A stretch of DNA of 8,602 nucleotides from Minisyncoccota bacterium (GCA_018061585.1 JAGOTU010000034.1:1-8602); one strand, 5' to 3'; shown: positions 1-6,140, counted from the stretch's first letter. Translations and numbers: made by a program. The notes: generated by a model from the sequence alone, not told the origin.

Positions 1-2918
1 TTGTCCTTGGTAGCGAGCCATGCGTCAGAGCTGGTCGTTGCCCAGCGCGCTTGTGTCGAATCCCAGTACGCGACGGAGGTGGTGGAGAAGAAGTACCCCT
101 TGTCGTACGTGCCGATGTTAAATGCAGCAGAGGTGGTCGAGAACGCCGCACTCTGATTTTGAGCAAGGAAGTACGCGCTCGATGTCGTGGAGAACGCCAG
201 ACCGTTCGCTGCAAAGTACGCGACCGATGTCGTCGAGAACGCGTTGCCCTGATTGAGCGACAGGAATGCGGTCGCGCTCGTCGTAGAGAAGAAGTTGTTC
301 TGTGTCTTCCAGAAGTCTGCAGAGGATGTGGAATAGAAGTTGGTCTGCGACCGCCAGTATTCGGATGATGTGGTGGCCCAGCGTGCCTGTGTGGAATCCC
401 AGTACGCGACGGATGTGGTGGAGAATGCCTGGCCCTGGTTCACCGTGAGTACGCCTGCGGAGTTGGTGAGGCCGTTGCCGGTGAGGGACGAGAAGTAGCT
501 CGTGCCGCCGATGCCGAGGAGGTTGGTGTTGAGGGTGGTGGAGGTGGCGTTCACTGCCGTCACATCCTGGAAGCTATTGGTTCCCACGAACGTGTTGTTG
601 GCGAATGTTTTCGGAATGCTCGAGGAACCCGCGATGAATCCGTTTACGAGCGCGTTCGAGTAGTAGAGGTTCGATACACCCTGCGCGAGCGCGTCCGTAG
701 TTGTGCCCGCGATCACACTCGCGACGCGCGTCGGTGTGTAATACAAGTTAGAACCTTCTGCCAGGTTGGATGTGCTCTTGGTAGCGAGCCACGCATCAGA
801 CGACGTTGTTGCCCAGCGGAACTGAGTGGAATCCCAGTATGCGACCGAGGTGGTGGAGAAGAAGTATCCGGGACTATATGTAGAGAGATCGTATGCGAAC
901 GATGTCGTTGAATGAAAATTGTTCTGGCTCTTCCAGTAGTCATTCGACGTGGTCGAGAATCCGATGCCACCGTTCTGCGAAACGTAGTATGCGGTCGATG
1001 TGGTCGAGAATGATAATCCGACCGATGCAAAATACTCCGCGCTCGTGGTCGAGAATCCGCTTCCGCCGGAATTGAGATCTGTTCCGCATTCGAACTGACG
1101 AGTGCTCGCATTCCACAAAAGCTTTTCCCCTGCTGCCGAACACGACGCGAGCCCGGCGCCGGAAATGGTGTTTCCGATATTGAGGTTCGTTGTCGTGCTG
1201 TTGGTCGCGATCAGGTTGGTGAGCGTGGTCGCACCTGACACGAGCGTATCGATGATCGCCGAATTAAATCGTGCAATTGATGAGAACAGGTTCGTCGAGG
1301 TCGCGTTCACCGCGATCATGTCGGTCGAAGTAGCGATCGTTGTCGATACCCCCGTCGCCGATACGACACCGGTGCCGGCATTGAATGTGAACGAGGCGGA
1401 GCCGTCAAAGACGCCGCCGTTGTTGAATTGCACCTGTGTGTTTCCCCCGCCCGGATTGCCCGCGCCTCCCGCCCCCAAACAGATACCGTTCACACTGATG
1501 CAGCCGCCCGTAAGCGCGATGCCGCTCGAGAAGGTCGAGGTAGCACTGCCGGTAACCGAAAGATTGTCGATCGTCGTGGTTCCCGTAAGCGTGACCCCCG
1601 ATATCGTGGCTCCGTTTATGGTTGAATTCGTGATCGTACCCCTGTCGAAGGTCGAGCCCGTTATATCGACACTATTAAGCATGTCGATACGATTGGTCTG
1701 CGTTATTACATTGTAGTTTTGAGCGATCGCAGTCGTGTTGGCGCTCGTCAGACCGAACAGCTTTGCAGAGAGTGCTGTTTCGAGTGCCTGCAAGCGACTC
1801 GTGAGGATCTCCTCCGTAAGACCGCCGGCAGTGAGTATCCGTTCGCGCTCGATAACACGTTCCCGTATCGGCTGATTGATGATCGTCGTCGGCGACGTTT
1901 GTGTAGTAGCAACCGGTTGCCGCGGCGCACTCGCAACACGCGCGGTCGTCGTTACCTCAGCAGGTCGCCCTTGCGGAACGATCTGCACGGCAACCGTTCC
2001 TCGGGTCATGTGCGGTGTACCACTCGTGCTGTACACGTATCCCGGGAACGCGACCGCGAAAACAAAATTATTGATCCTTGAATTGATCGAGCGCGCGAGT
2101 CGCTCCGCGATACCGGGGACCGAATCAACTAGAGTTGAAGCCGCCGCTGCGGGATTGGCGTCCGCGAACGCCATCGGGAGTCGAGGGTTCGATGCGAACG
2201 TCTGGATCTCATTGATGCCGAACGAAATATTCTTGCCCGAGTCTTTGACCGTCGTGGCTGCGAGTCGGAGATATGTCGGATCAACGAGTGAGTACGTGCC
2301 GAACGTAAGAACGAACGCGAGCGTGAGTGCGAATGCTTTGTGTGCGAGCTCACTGAACGGTGACACCGCGTAGAGCGGTGCATGCGCAGCAGAGGTTTGC
2401 ACGGATGCGCGGATCATTTCCATTGATGCGCCCGCGGGGATCCGAATGCCATCGATCGTTCTCTCAACTGCGCGAGTACCATGAGCGATAGCAGCATCGC
2501 GAGATCGTTGTGTGAGCGTATGCGCACGGTGCACAGCAGCTCTCGCATCCGCCGCAGAGGGCATCCGCGCTATTGCTGCGGCGGCAATCGCGGTCGTCGT
2601 TTCGACAACTCGATTCGGCTTCACCTCCGGCACCGGAGTTTGTGCTACCGGCACAGCTGCCGGCTGATGTGCCTGTTTATATTCCTGTGTCCGCTGTGCA
2701 GCGAGTTCGATGCGTCGCTTTGCGCGTGCGTGCTCCTGGTTCACCAAAAAAGACTTGAGCGAATTCTCATCTACATACCAGTTACGTCCGATACGACGTC
2801 CTTTAACTTTTTCTGTGCGACACAAGATCGCAATGTAGTCGCGCGTAAAACCAAACGTTGCGGCAGCGTCGGCTGCCGCAACGAATTTGATGCCATCGAA
2901 ATATTGTTCTTCGGACAT
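1..2918 (-). CDS. Giant tail-fibre-like repeat surface protein with N-terminal HTH and membrane anchor (C-terminus outside window)
   Basis: The frame is open from ATG 2918 to the window edge (972 residues, no stop). An in-frame TAA lies 12 codons upstream with no other start codon between, so this start is firm. Residues 6-58 form an excisionase/MerR-like helix-turn-helix (GFTRDYIAIL, then RIGRNWYV) resembling both domains of the neighbouring gene. A basic, Ala/Pro-rich linker follows, then one hydrophobic helix at about 192-211 with no signal-peptidase motif seen. Residues about 350-400 look like a coiled coil (QALETALSAKLFGL). Residues 415-470 are Thr/Ser/Gly/Ile-rich and beta-helix-like. 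The segment near 494-513 (NTQVQFNNGG...FTFN) resembles phage tail-fibre modules. From residue 622 an FSTTS repeat array runs to the edge. The likely role is a cell-surface fibre or adhesin, HTH end inside and repeats outside. This is inferred from architecture; the cargo or target is unknown. The C-terminus, possibly an S74-type chaperone domain as in tail fibres, cannot be seen. Confidence 0.85.
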   Translation of the reverse strand, partial: MSEEQYFDGIKFVAAADAAATFGFTRDYIAILCRTEKVKGRRIGRNWYVDENSLKSFLVNQEHARAKRRIELAAQRTQEYKQAHQPAAVPVAQTPVPEVKPNRVVETTTAIAAAAIARMPSAADARAAVHRAHTLTQRSRDAAIAHGTRAVERTIDGIRIPAGASMEMIRASVQTSAAHAPLYAVSPFSELAHKAFALTLAFVLTFGTYSLVDPTYLRLAATTVKDSGKNISFGINEIQTFASNPRLPMAFADANPAAAASTLVDSVPGIAERLARSINSRINNFVFAVAFPGYVYSTSGTPHMTRGTVAVQIVPQGRPAEVTTTARVASAPRQPVATTQTSPTTIINQPIRERVIERERILTAGGLTEEILTSRLQALETALSAKLFGLTSANTTAIAQNYNVITQTNRIDMLNSVDITGSTFDRGTITNSTINGATISGVTLTGTTTIDNLSVTGSATSTFSSGIALTGGCISVNGICLGAGGAGNPGGGNTQVQFNNGGVFDGSASFTFNAGTGVVSATGVSTTIATSTDMIAVNATSTNLFSSIARFNSAIIDTLVSGATTLTNLIATNSTTTNLNIGNTISGAGLASCSAAGEKLLWNASTRQFECGTDLNSGGSGFSTTSAEYFASVGLSFSTTSTAYYVSQNGGIGFSTTSNDYWKSQNNFHSTTSFAYDLSTYSPGYFFSTTSVAYWDSTQFRWATTSSDAWLATKSTSNLAEGSNLYYTPTRVASVIAGTTTDALAQGVSNLYYSNALVNGFIAGSSSIPKTFANNTFVGTNSFQDVTAVNATSTTLNTNLLGIGGTSYFSSLTGNGLTNSAGVLTVNQGQAFSTTSVAYWDSTQARWATTSSEYWRSQTNFYSTSSADFWKTQNNFFSTTSATAFLSLNQGNAFSTTSVAYFAANGLAFSTTSSAYFLAQNQSAAFSTTSAAFNIGTYDKGYFFSTTSVAYWDSTQARWATTSSDAWLATKD
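6..98 (-). repeat. Higher-order repeat unit, distal copy
   Basis: This 93-bp in-frame segment encodes GYFFSTTSVAYWDSTQAR followed by WATTSSDAWLATK. A near-identical segment lies 771 bp away at 777-869, with Phe in place of Ala before Arg, and a shorter copy lies at 363-425. The copies differ mainly at synonymous positions, so the duplication is not recent or the protein sequence is under constraint. Confidence 0.85.
363..425 (-). repeat. Higher-order repeat unit, short middle copy
   Basis: This in-frame segment encodes FSTTSVAYWDSTQARWATTS and matches the first two-thirds of the 93-bp units. It then diverges into EYWRSQTNF instead of DAWLATK, so the repeat units have been recombined or have diverged in a modular way. 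Confidence 0.8.
777..869 (-). repeat. Higher-order repeat unit, proximal copy
   Basis: This is the counterpart of 6-98, exactly 771 bp (257 codons) away and in the same frame. It is followed by STSNLAEGSNLYYTPTRV, a phrase of a kind seen in phage tail fibres. Confidence 0.85.
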
Positions 2919-2948
2919 GTAGTAGTTCGTGCGAACGAATTTACTAAT

Positions 2949-2957
2949 AGTTTACCA
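2949..2957 (-). promoter_or_regulatory. Candidate extended -10 promoter of the large repeat-protein gene
   Basis: Read on the minus strand this is TGGTAAACT, a TGn extended -10 with hexamer TAAACT ending 30 nt before ATG 2918. No good -35 is visible. The place where it would sit is occupied by the tandem GTCCGA motifs, as would suit a promoter controlled by a DNA-binding protein. This is a pattern match only. Confidence 0.35.
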
Positions 2958-2960
2958 GGT

Positions 2961-2991
2961 ATTTCGGACATCGGACGCGTATCGGACGTCC
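2961..2991. promoter_or_regulatory. Tandem TCGGAC operator-like motifs upstream of the large gene
   Basis: TCGGAC occurs three times in 24 bp, starting at 2964, 2971 and 2982. The first copy is part of the longer word ATTTCGGACA, which recurs at 3062-3071 and, on the other strand, at 3524-3515. The third overlaps the palindrome GGACGTCC at 2984-2991. The cluster covers the expected -35 region of the candidate promoter. It may be an operator; the binding protein is unknown. Confidence 0.4.
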
Positions 2992-3004
2992 AATAGTGGA
3001 TAAG

Positions 3005-3020
3005 TTTTCATACATGAAAA
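3005..3020. repeat. Perfect dyad TTTTCAT-AC-ATGAAAA
   Basis: Two perfect 7-bp arms flank a 2-bp spacer, about 90-100 bp upstream of the large gene's start. The AT-rich dyad with a short spacer suits a dimeric regulator better than an RNA hairpin, because a 2-nt loop is too tight. The regulator is not identifiable. Confidence 0.45.
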
Positions 3021-3124
3021 ATTTCACATGAGATCGATCTTTGATCCCGTGAGACATAATCATTTCGGACAAGGTCGTCATCGAATCGTGTGCCGGGCGT
3101 ATATCCGGGATTTTTTCGCTCCTT

Positions 3125-3139
3125 GCAGTTCTGAACTGC
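3125..3139. repeat. Perfect dyad GCAGTTC-T-GAACTGC
   Basis: Two perfect 7-bp arms surround a single central base. A transcript could not close so tight a loop without opening the stem, so a protein-binding site is more likely than a hairpin. The arms are in the opposite order to a GAAC-N4-GTTC SOS box, so I do not call it LexA. Confidence 0.4.
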
Positions 3140-3301
3140 GAATTGGTATCAATACCGGTCAAGAAAAGAACCACAGCAGGAAGACTGCAGGGATGGTTTA
3201 GACATCCCCCGAAGCGGCCAGAGATCATCCGTATGAATCCGGAGCCATGGCACCTGTGTCGTCCGGTACGACTTCTGGTGGTCAATGATCAACTCTGATA
3301 G

Positions 3302-3345
3302 CCTCTCGGCACGCCATTTCTCGATTCCCCGAGACGGTCGAGAGG
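3302..3345. repeat. Nested imperfect hairpin, possible structured RNA
   Basis: The outer arms CCTCTCG (3302-3308) and CGAGAGG (3339-3345) enclose inner arms TCTCG (3319-3323) and CGAGA (3330-3334) around a 6-nt loop. It lies in the gene-free stretch just past the terminator at 3405-3428. No T-run follows on either strand, so it is not a terminator. Chance formation cannot be excluded. Confidence 0.25.
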
Positions 3346-3404
3346 AACAGGATCAAAGATGCATTCCGGTATCTGACCCGAGTCGGTCCAGGGGTCACCA
3401 GCAA

Positions 3405-3428
3405 TGAAAAAGCCCCGGGTTGGGGCTC
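3405..3428 (-). terminator. Rho-independent terminator after the HTH/membrane protein gene
   Basis: On the minus strand, AGCCCC (3427-3422), a 5-nt loop and GGGGCT (3416-3411) are followed directly by a T-run (3410-3407) and then CATT. This is a compact GC-rich stem with a U-tail, about 110 nt beyond the TAA at 3536. It should separate the HTH gene from the large repeat-protein gene. There is no T-run in the plus direction. Confidence 0.75.
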
Positions 3429-3505
3429 ATAGGTTGCCGAGAGTCTTCTGCTGCCACACTTCACTTGCGCGGTATGAGTGCTGGTCAATTGGCTTAAATA
3501 CTAGA

Positions 3506-3525
3506 CATTTCGGATGTCCGAAATG
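3506..3525. repeat. Inverted repeat CATTTCGG-ATGT-CCGAAATG
   Basis: Two perfect 8-bp arms flank a 4-nt spacer, 10 bp beyond the stop of the HTH gene. The minus strand contains the same ATTTCGGACA word found at 2961 and 3062 on the plus strand. No T-run follows, so it is a poor terminator. It is either an operator-type site or a hairpin at the mRNA 3' end ahead of the true terminator. Confidence 0.5.
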
Positions 3526-3535
3526 GTCGGAGACG

Positions 3536-4477
3536 TTATTTGCCGCGAGTGTATACGAGTTCCGGCGATACAATGTCTTCGACGACATCCAGGACCGACG
3601 AGCCTATCGACGCAGCTCCTGCCGTCATACTTGCTACGCTGTCCGAGCTCGTAAGCCGGGCGAACGATGCCGTATTCTTGGTGGTCACAAGACCAACCGA
3701 TAGAACGAGAATGATCGTAAGCATCCCGGCCGACGCTGCCATAAAACGCTTCTTATGTGACCGTGGTTCACGTTTTAAAACAAAAGATGGTTTTTCGATG
3801 GCTACAGGTGTATGCACGGGAGCAGGAGGCGCAATTTCTGTGCGAACCTCGGTGCGTGGTCTAATTTCTGAGAAATTGCTGACGGGAAAGTGCGTAGATG
3901 TAGGCTTTTCGGGTATCAGCGGCATAAGAGCCGCAGATTCCTGCATATAATTCACACGCGGAAGCGCCAGAATATGTTCCGGCGTGCTCACGGGCATCTC
4001 CTTCTGAATAACTGGAGACTGTTTCAGTCCTACAGACTCAGCCTGTACAGCAGCGAGGAGAGCATCCTTTTCTGACTTGTGGCGCACCAGCGCGTCTTTG
4101 TCGACGTACCAGCGATTACCGATCTGTTTTGATGGGATCTTGCCGCCACGCGCCAACTGACCGACATAATCCTGGTTATAACCCGTTATCTTCGATGCTC
4201 GTGATGCCGAGATATAGTCCTTCCCCTCAAAACTGAGCTGCGACTCCGCCTCCTTCGAGCCGGAGCTGACCGGGACCAGAGACTTTGCGATCTCTGCATT
4301 CTTCTCGTAGTTCTGGAGCGACTCCATGGATACGTACCAGAGACCGCCGACTCGCTCGGCGTCTATGAGGCCGCCTCGGGAAAGCTGACCGATGTAGTCT
4401 CGTGCATAGCCGGTAGATTCGGCCGCTTTCTTGGACGAAACGTAGGTTTTCCCATGGAGTTCCAATTCGTCGGACAT
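3536..4477 (-). CDS. Membrane-anchored protein with tandem excisionase-like HTH domains
   Basis: The product is 313 residues from ATG 4477. The frame extends upstream into gatB, but the conserved domain begins right after this ATG, so I reject the longer form. Two homologous domains sit at about 8-57 and 83-132. Each has an aromatic/Val-Ser start, a GYxxDY(I/V)GQL(S/A)RGG turn-and-recognition region, and a GxxWYV wing (Trp47, Trp123), typical of excisionase/MerR-like DNA-binding folds. A Pro/Thr-rich linker (about 150-240), a basic stop (HKKR) and one hydrophobic helix at about 246-264 follow, then some 50 small, polar residues ending LVYTRGK. The predicted topology is HTH domains in the cytoplasm and a short tail outside. 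It could be a membrane-tethered regulator, or the domains could bind protein or anchor the chromosome. The substrate is unknown. The adjacent large surface protein has the same kind of N-terminus, suggesting a shared partner or regulation. Confidence 0.85.
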   Translation of the reverse strand: MSDELELHGKTYVSSKKAAESTGYARDYIGQLSRGGLIDAERVGGLWYVSMESLQNYEKNAEIAKSLVPVSSGSKEAESQLSFEGKDYISASRASKITGYNQDYVGQLARGGKIPSKQIGNRWYVDKDALVRHKSEKDALLAAVQAESVGLKQSPVIQKEMPVSTPEHILALPRVNYMQESAALMPLIPEKPTSTHFPVSNFSEIRPRTEVRTEIAPPAPVHTPVAIEKPSFVLKREPRSHKKRFMAASAGMLTIILVLSVGLVTTKNTASFARLTSSDSVASMTAGAASIGSSVLDVVEDIVSPELVYTRGK

Positions 4478-4483
4478 CGCGAC

Positions 4484-4489
4484 AGTATA
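4484..4489 (-). promoter_or_regulatory. Candidate -10 element giving a leaderless HTH-protein mRNA
   Basis: TATACT on the minus strand ends only 6 nt before ATG 4477, so transcription would begin at or next to the A of the start codon. There is no purine-rich ribosome-binding site upstream, which fits a leaderless transcript. The -35 region is weak. The site falls inside the 68-bp gap after gatB. Confidence 0.35.
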
Positions 4490-4545
4490 TACCCTGCGAT
4501 ATCGGGTTCCTCTCGCGCATCCGAGATACGCTGTGGATATGGGGA

Positions 4546-5976
4546 TTACTGCATATGCTCGGTGAGCATTGCCCTGAGTACACCCGGATCTCCTGCGCCA
4601 CGTAGATGCCGCATGCATTGTCCGAGCAGGAATTCTAGTGCAGCTGCCTTACCTGCCCTGAAATCACTGACGACCGTGGGGTTCTCTGCGATCACCTTTT
4701 CCACGACGGTTTTCAATGCTCCGGTATCGTTTGATACGAGCAGCCCATGCTCTTTTGCATATTCTTCGGGATCGATACCGTTCTTAGTCATCTCGAGCAG
4801 AATGTCTTTGGCGACGCGAGAGCTGATCGATCCGGACCGAACCATTTGAATCAATTTTTGAAATAGTGGCGCCGAAAGGTTCAGAATATCCATTGTTTTC
4901 GTATCTGGGATTTCGATATCTCGGACGATTTTTACGAGATCGTTGGCAATATAATTCGCCGCGAGCAATTGCGACTCCGTGTCCAACCCCACTGCCGCCT
5001 GATCGAAGAATGTTCCAAAGCGAGTATCTTTTACGAATGCGTCAGCGTCGTCAGGCTTGATACCAATGGCGATATACCGGCCGCGCCGTTCATGCGGCAA
5101 CTCTCCGATACTGCTGCGAAGTGAGCTCTCGGCGAACTCCGGGATCTCTGAGAGCTTGAGCGACGGCAGGTCCGGATCCGGGAAGTACCGGTAATCGGCA
5201 CTACCCTCCTTTGTACGCTGCGGGAATGTTGCCTGCTTCACATCATCCCATCCGAGCGTCTGCTTTTCGATAGTGCCGCCCGCCTTTACCAGCGCGGTCT
5301 GACGCTTAATTTCGTACTCGACTGCACGCTCCATCGCCTTGAATGAGTTCAGGTTCTTGATCTCTACATAGCCGGCGCTCCGCTGCCCCTTCGGAGCAAC
5401 AGACACATTTGCCTCGACGCGCATCTCTCCGCGTTCCATGTTGGCGTCGCTCGCGCCCAAATAGCGAAGCGTGAGCTGTAGCTCACGCGCGAACGCTCCT
5501 GCCTGTGCAGCGGATTTGATGACCGGCTCAGTAACGAGTTCCATAAGCGGTACTCCTGCGCGATTGTAGTCGATACGAGTACTGCCGCTTGCATCATCGT
5601 GGATGGAGCTCGCAGTGTCCTCCTCCAAGTGGACACGGGTGATGTCTACATCCAAAAGCTTGCCCCCGGAAACGAGCGGAAACTCGAACTGGCTCAACTG
5701 GTACCCCTTCGGGAGATCCGGATAAAAATAGTTCTTTCGATCGAACTCCGTGTAGTCAGCGAGCCGTGAACCGAGCGCAATTCCAACACGGAGCACCTGT
5801 CTCACGGCCTCTTTGTTTATGACAGGGAGCGTACCGGGATGCGCGAGACAGACCGGGCAGATGTGCGTGTTCGCTGCCGCGTTATACGGGTCATTACGCG
5901 ACGAGCAGAACATCTTCGTGACGGTCTTCAGCTCAGCGTGAATTTCGAGTCCTATTGTTGCCTCGTATTCGTCCAT
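4546..5976 (-). CDS. gatB: Asp-tRNA(Asn)/Glu-tRNA(Gln) amidotransferase subunit B
   Basis: GatB is the tRNA-binding and kinase subunit of the GatCAB complex. It activates Glu-tRNA(Gln) or Asp-tRNA(Asn) with ATP, and ammonia from GatA then amidates the ester. The frame gives 476 residues, the usual family length. Visible hallmarks are GLEIHAEL (residues 9-16, with Glu11 and His13 at the expected Mg site), Cys24 and CPVC (40-43) as a likely zinc set, KNYFYPDLPKGYQLSQ (81-96), HLEEDTA (116-122), GVPLMELVTEP (141-151), KNLNSF (207-212) and EGSADYRYFPDPDLP (257-271). The C-terminal GatB/YqeY tRNA-binding domain covers about 330-476. I chose ATG 5976 because homology begins there; GTG 6015 would add 13 unrelated residues. 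No clear Shine-Dalgarno precedes either. gatA and gatC are not in this window, so it is not in a gatCAB operon here. It lies 68 bp upstream of the HTH gene, and a terminator separates it from secA. Confidence 0.97.
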   Translation of the reverse strand: MDEYEATIGLEIHAELKTVTKMFCSSRNDPYNAAANTHICPVCLAHPGTLPVINKEAVRQVLRVGIALGSRLADYTEFDRKNYFYPDLPKGYQLSQFEFPLVSGGKLLDVDITRVHLEEDTASSIHDDASGSTRIDYNRAGVPLMELVTEPVIKSAAQAGAFARELQLTLRYLGASDANMERGEMRVEANVSVAPKGQRSAGYVEIKNLNSFKAMERAVEYEIKRQTALVKAGGTIEKQTLGWDDVKQATFPQRTKEGSADYRYFPDPDLPSLKLSEIPEFAESSLRSSIGELPHERRGRYIAIGIKPDDADAFVKDTRFGTFFDQAAVGLDTESQLLAANYIANDLVKIVRDIEIPDTKTMDILNLSAPLFQKLIQMVRSGSISSRVAKDILLEMTKNGIDPEEYAKEHGLLVSNDTGALKTVVEKVIAENPTVVSDFRAGKAAALEFLLGQCMRHLRGAGDPGVLRAMLTEHMQ

Positions 5977-6104
5977 GGCCGAACTGTAACAGATACACGC
6001 TCGAGGCTCCACCACACCGTTACCGGGGCACTTACTTGCGGCTATGTCTCAACCGCTTCCCCATTAATGACCCGCGCTACAAAGTCTCCTGCCGGAGTCC
6101 CCAA

Positions 6105-6140
6105 TAAAAACAGGCGACCGGATGCTCCGATCGCCTGTTA
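6105..6140 (-). terminator. Rho-independent terminator after secA
   Basis: On the minus strand a 14-bp stem (AACAGGCGATCGGA, then GCA, then TCCGGTCGCCTGTT, 6139-6109) runs into TTT and then ATTGG. The single non-Watson-Crick position is a U-G wobble in the minus transcript but a C-A mismatch in the plus transcript, so the hairpin favours the minus direction. It sits about 100 nt beyond the secA stop. The flanking 5977-6104 and 6141-6237 hold no gene that I can support. Confidence 0.85.

Larger units (their letters stand above)
3..1055 (-). repeat. FSTTS-type degenerate protein repeat array
   Basis: From residue 622 onward the protein carries about 14 units, each starting with F-S-T-T-S or a close variant (HSTTS, YSTSS, WATTS), then an aromatic position and often SQN or TQ. 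Spacing is mostly 15-18 residues. The array is interrupted at about 427-775 by a different module containing two 'SNLYY' motifs (NLAEGSNLYYT, LAQGVSNLYYS) and a Thr/Asn-rich stretch. On the plus strand the units appear as recurring 'gtggt(c/g)gagaa' words. The regular aromatic/Thr spacing suggests an elongated beta-structured stalk. The array continues beyond the window. Confidence 0.85.
2919..3535. other. 617-bp gene-free region rich in inverted repeats
   Basis: I see no convincing gene here. Short open frames exist on both strands but lack recognisable domains. The region holds the terminator of the HTH gene (3405-3428), a candidate extended -10 for the large gene (2949-2957), three copies of ATTTCGGACA (2961-2970 and 3062-3071 on plus, 3524-3515 on minus), dyads at 3005-3020, 3125-3139 and 3506-3525, the palindrome AGATCGATCT at 3031-3040, and a nested hairpin at 3302-3345. 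About 485 bp separate the terminator from the next start. That is long for a compact genome and points to regulation, an unrecognised RNA, or a decayed gene. Confidence 0.6.

Noticed and set aside
1..1055. CRISPR array suggested by regularly recurring plus-strand words
   Set aside because: The recurrences are degenerate, codon-phased and coding (FSTTS units). There are no identical repeats with unique spacers.
1102..1716. 204-codon plus-strand frame
   Set aside because: It is the antisense shadow of the Thr/Ser/Val-rich part of the large minus-strand gene. The minus frame is open for 972 codons and has a coherent domain order.
3125..3139. LexA/SOS box
   Set aside because: The half-sites are in the order GTTC-GAAC with a 1-bp gap, not GAAC-N4-GTTC.
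2944..3285. 113-codon minus-strand frame upstream of the large gene
   Set aside because: No recognisable domain or family-like composition, it overlaps the dyads and the candidate promoter region, and it ends 25 bp before the large gene's start. It could be a decayed gene, but nothing supports a real product.
3404..3535. tRNA or signal-recognition-particle RNA between the HTH gene stop and the terminator
   Set aside because: No T-arm GGTTCRANTCC-like sequence, no acceptor pairing, and no SRP core motif beyond a short GCAGCAG resemblance.
4478..4618. 47-residue N-terminal extension of the HTH protein
   Set aside because: It overlaps the 3' end of gatB, is Arg/Thr-rich in a way unlike the rest of the protein, and lies before the conserved domain that begins at ATG 4477.
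6044..6110. Short minus-strand open stretch reading LGTPAGDFVARVINGEAVET before a TAG
   Set aside because: It looks protein-like, but it starts inside the secA terminator, has no start codon or ribosome-binding site, and matches nothing I can name. At most it is a gene remnant.
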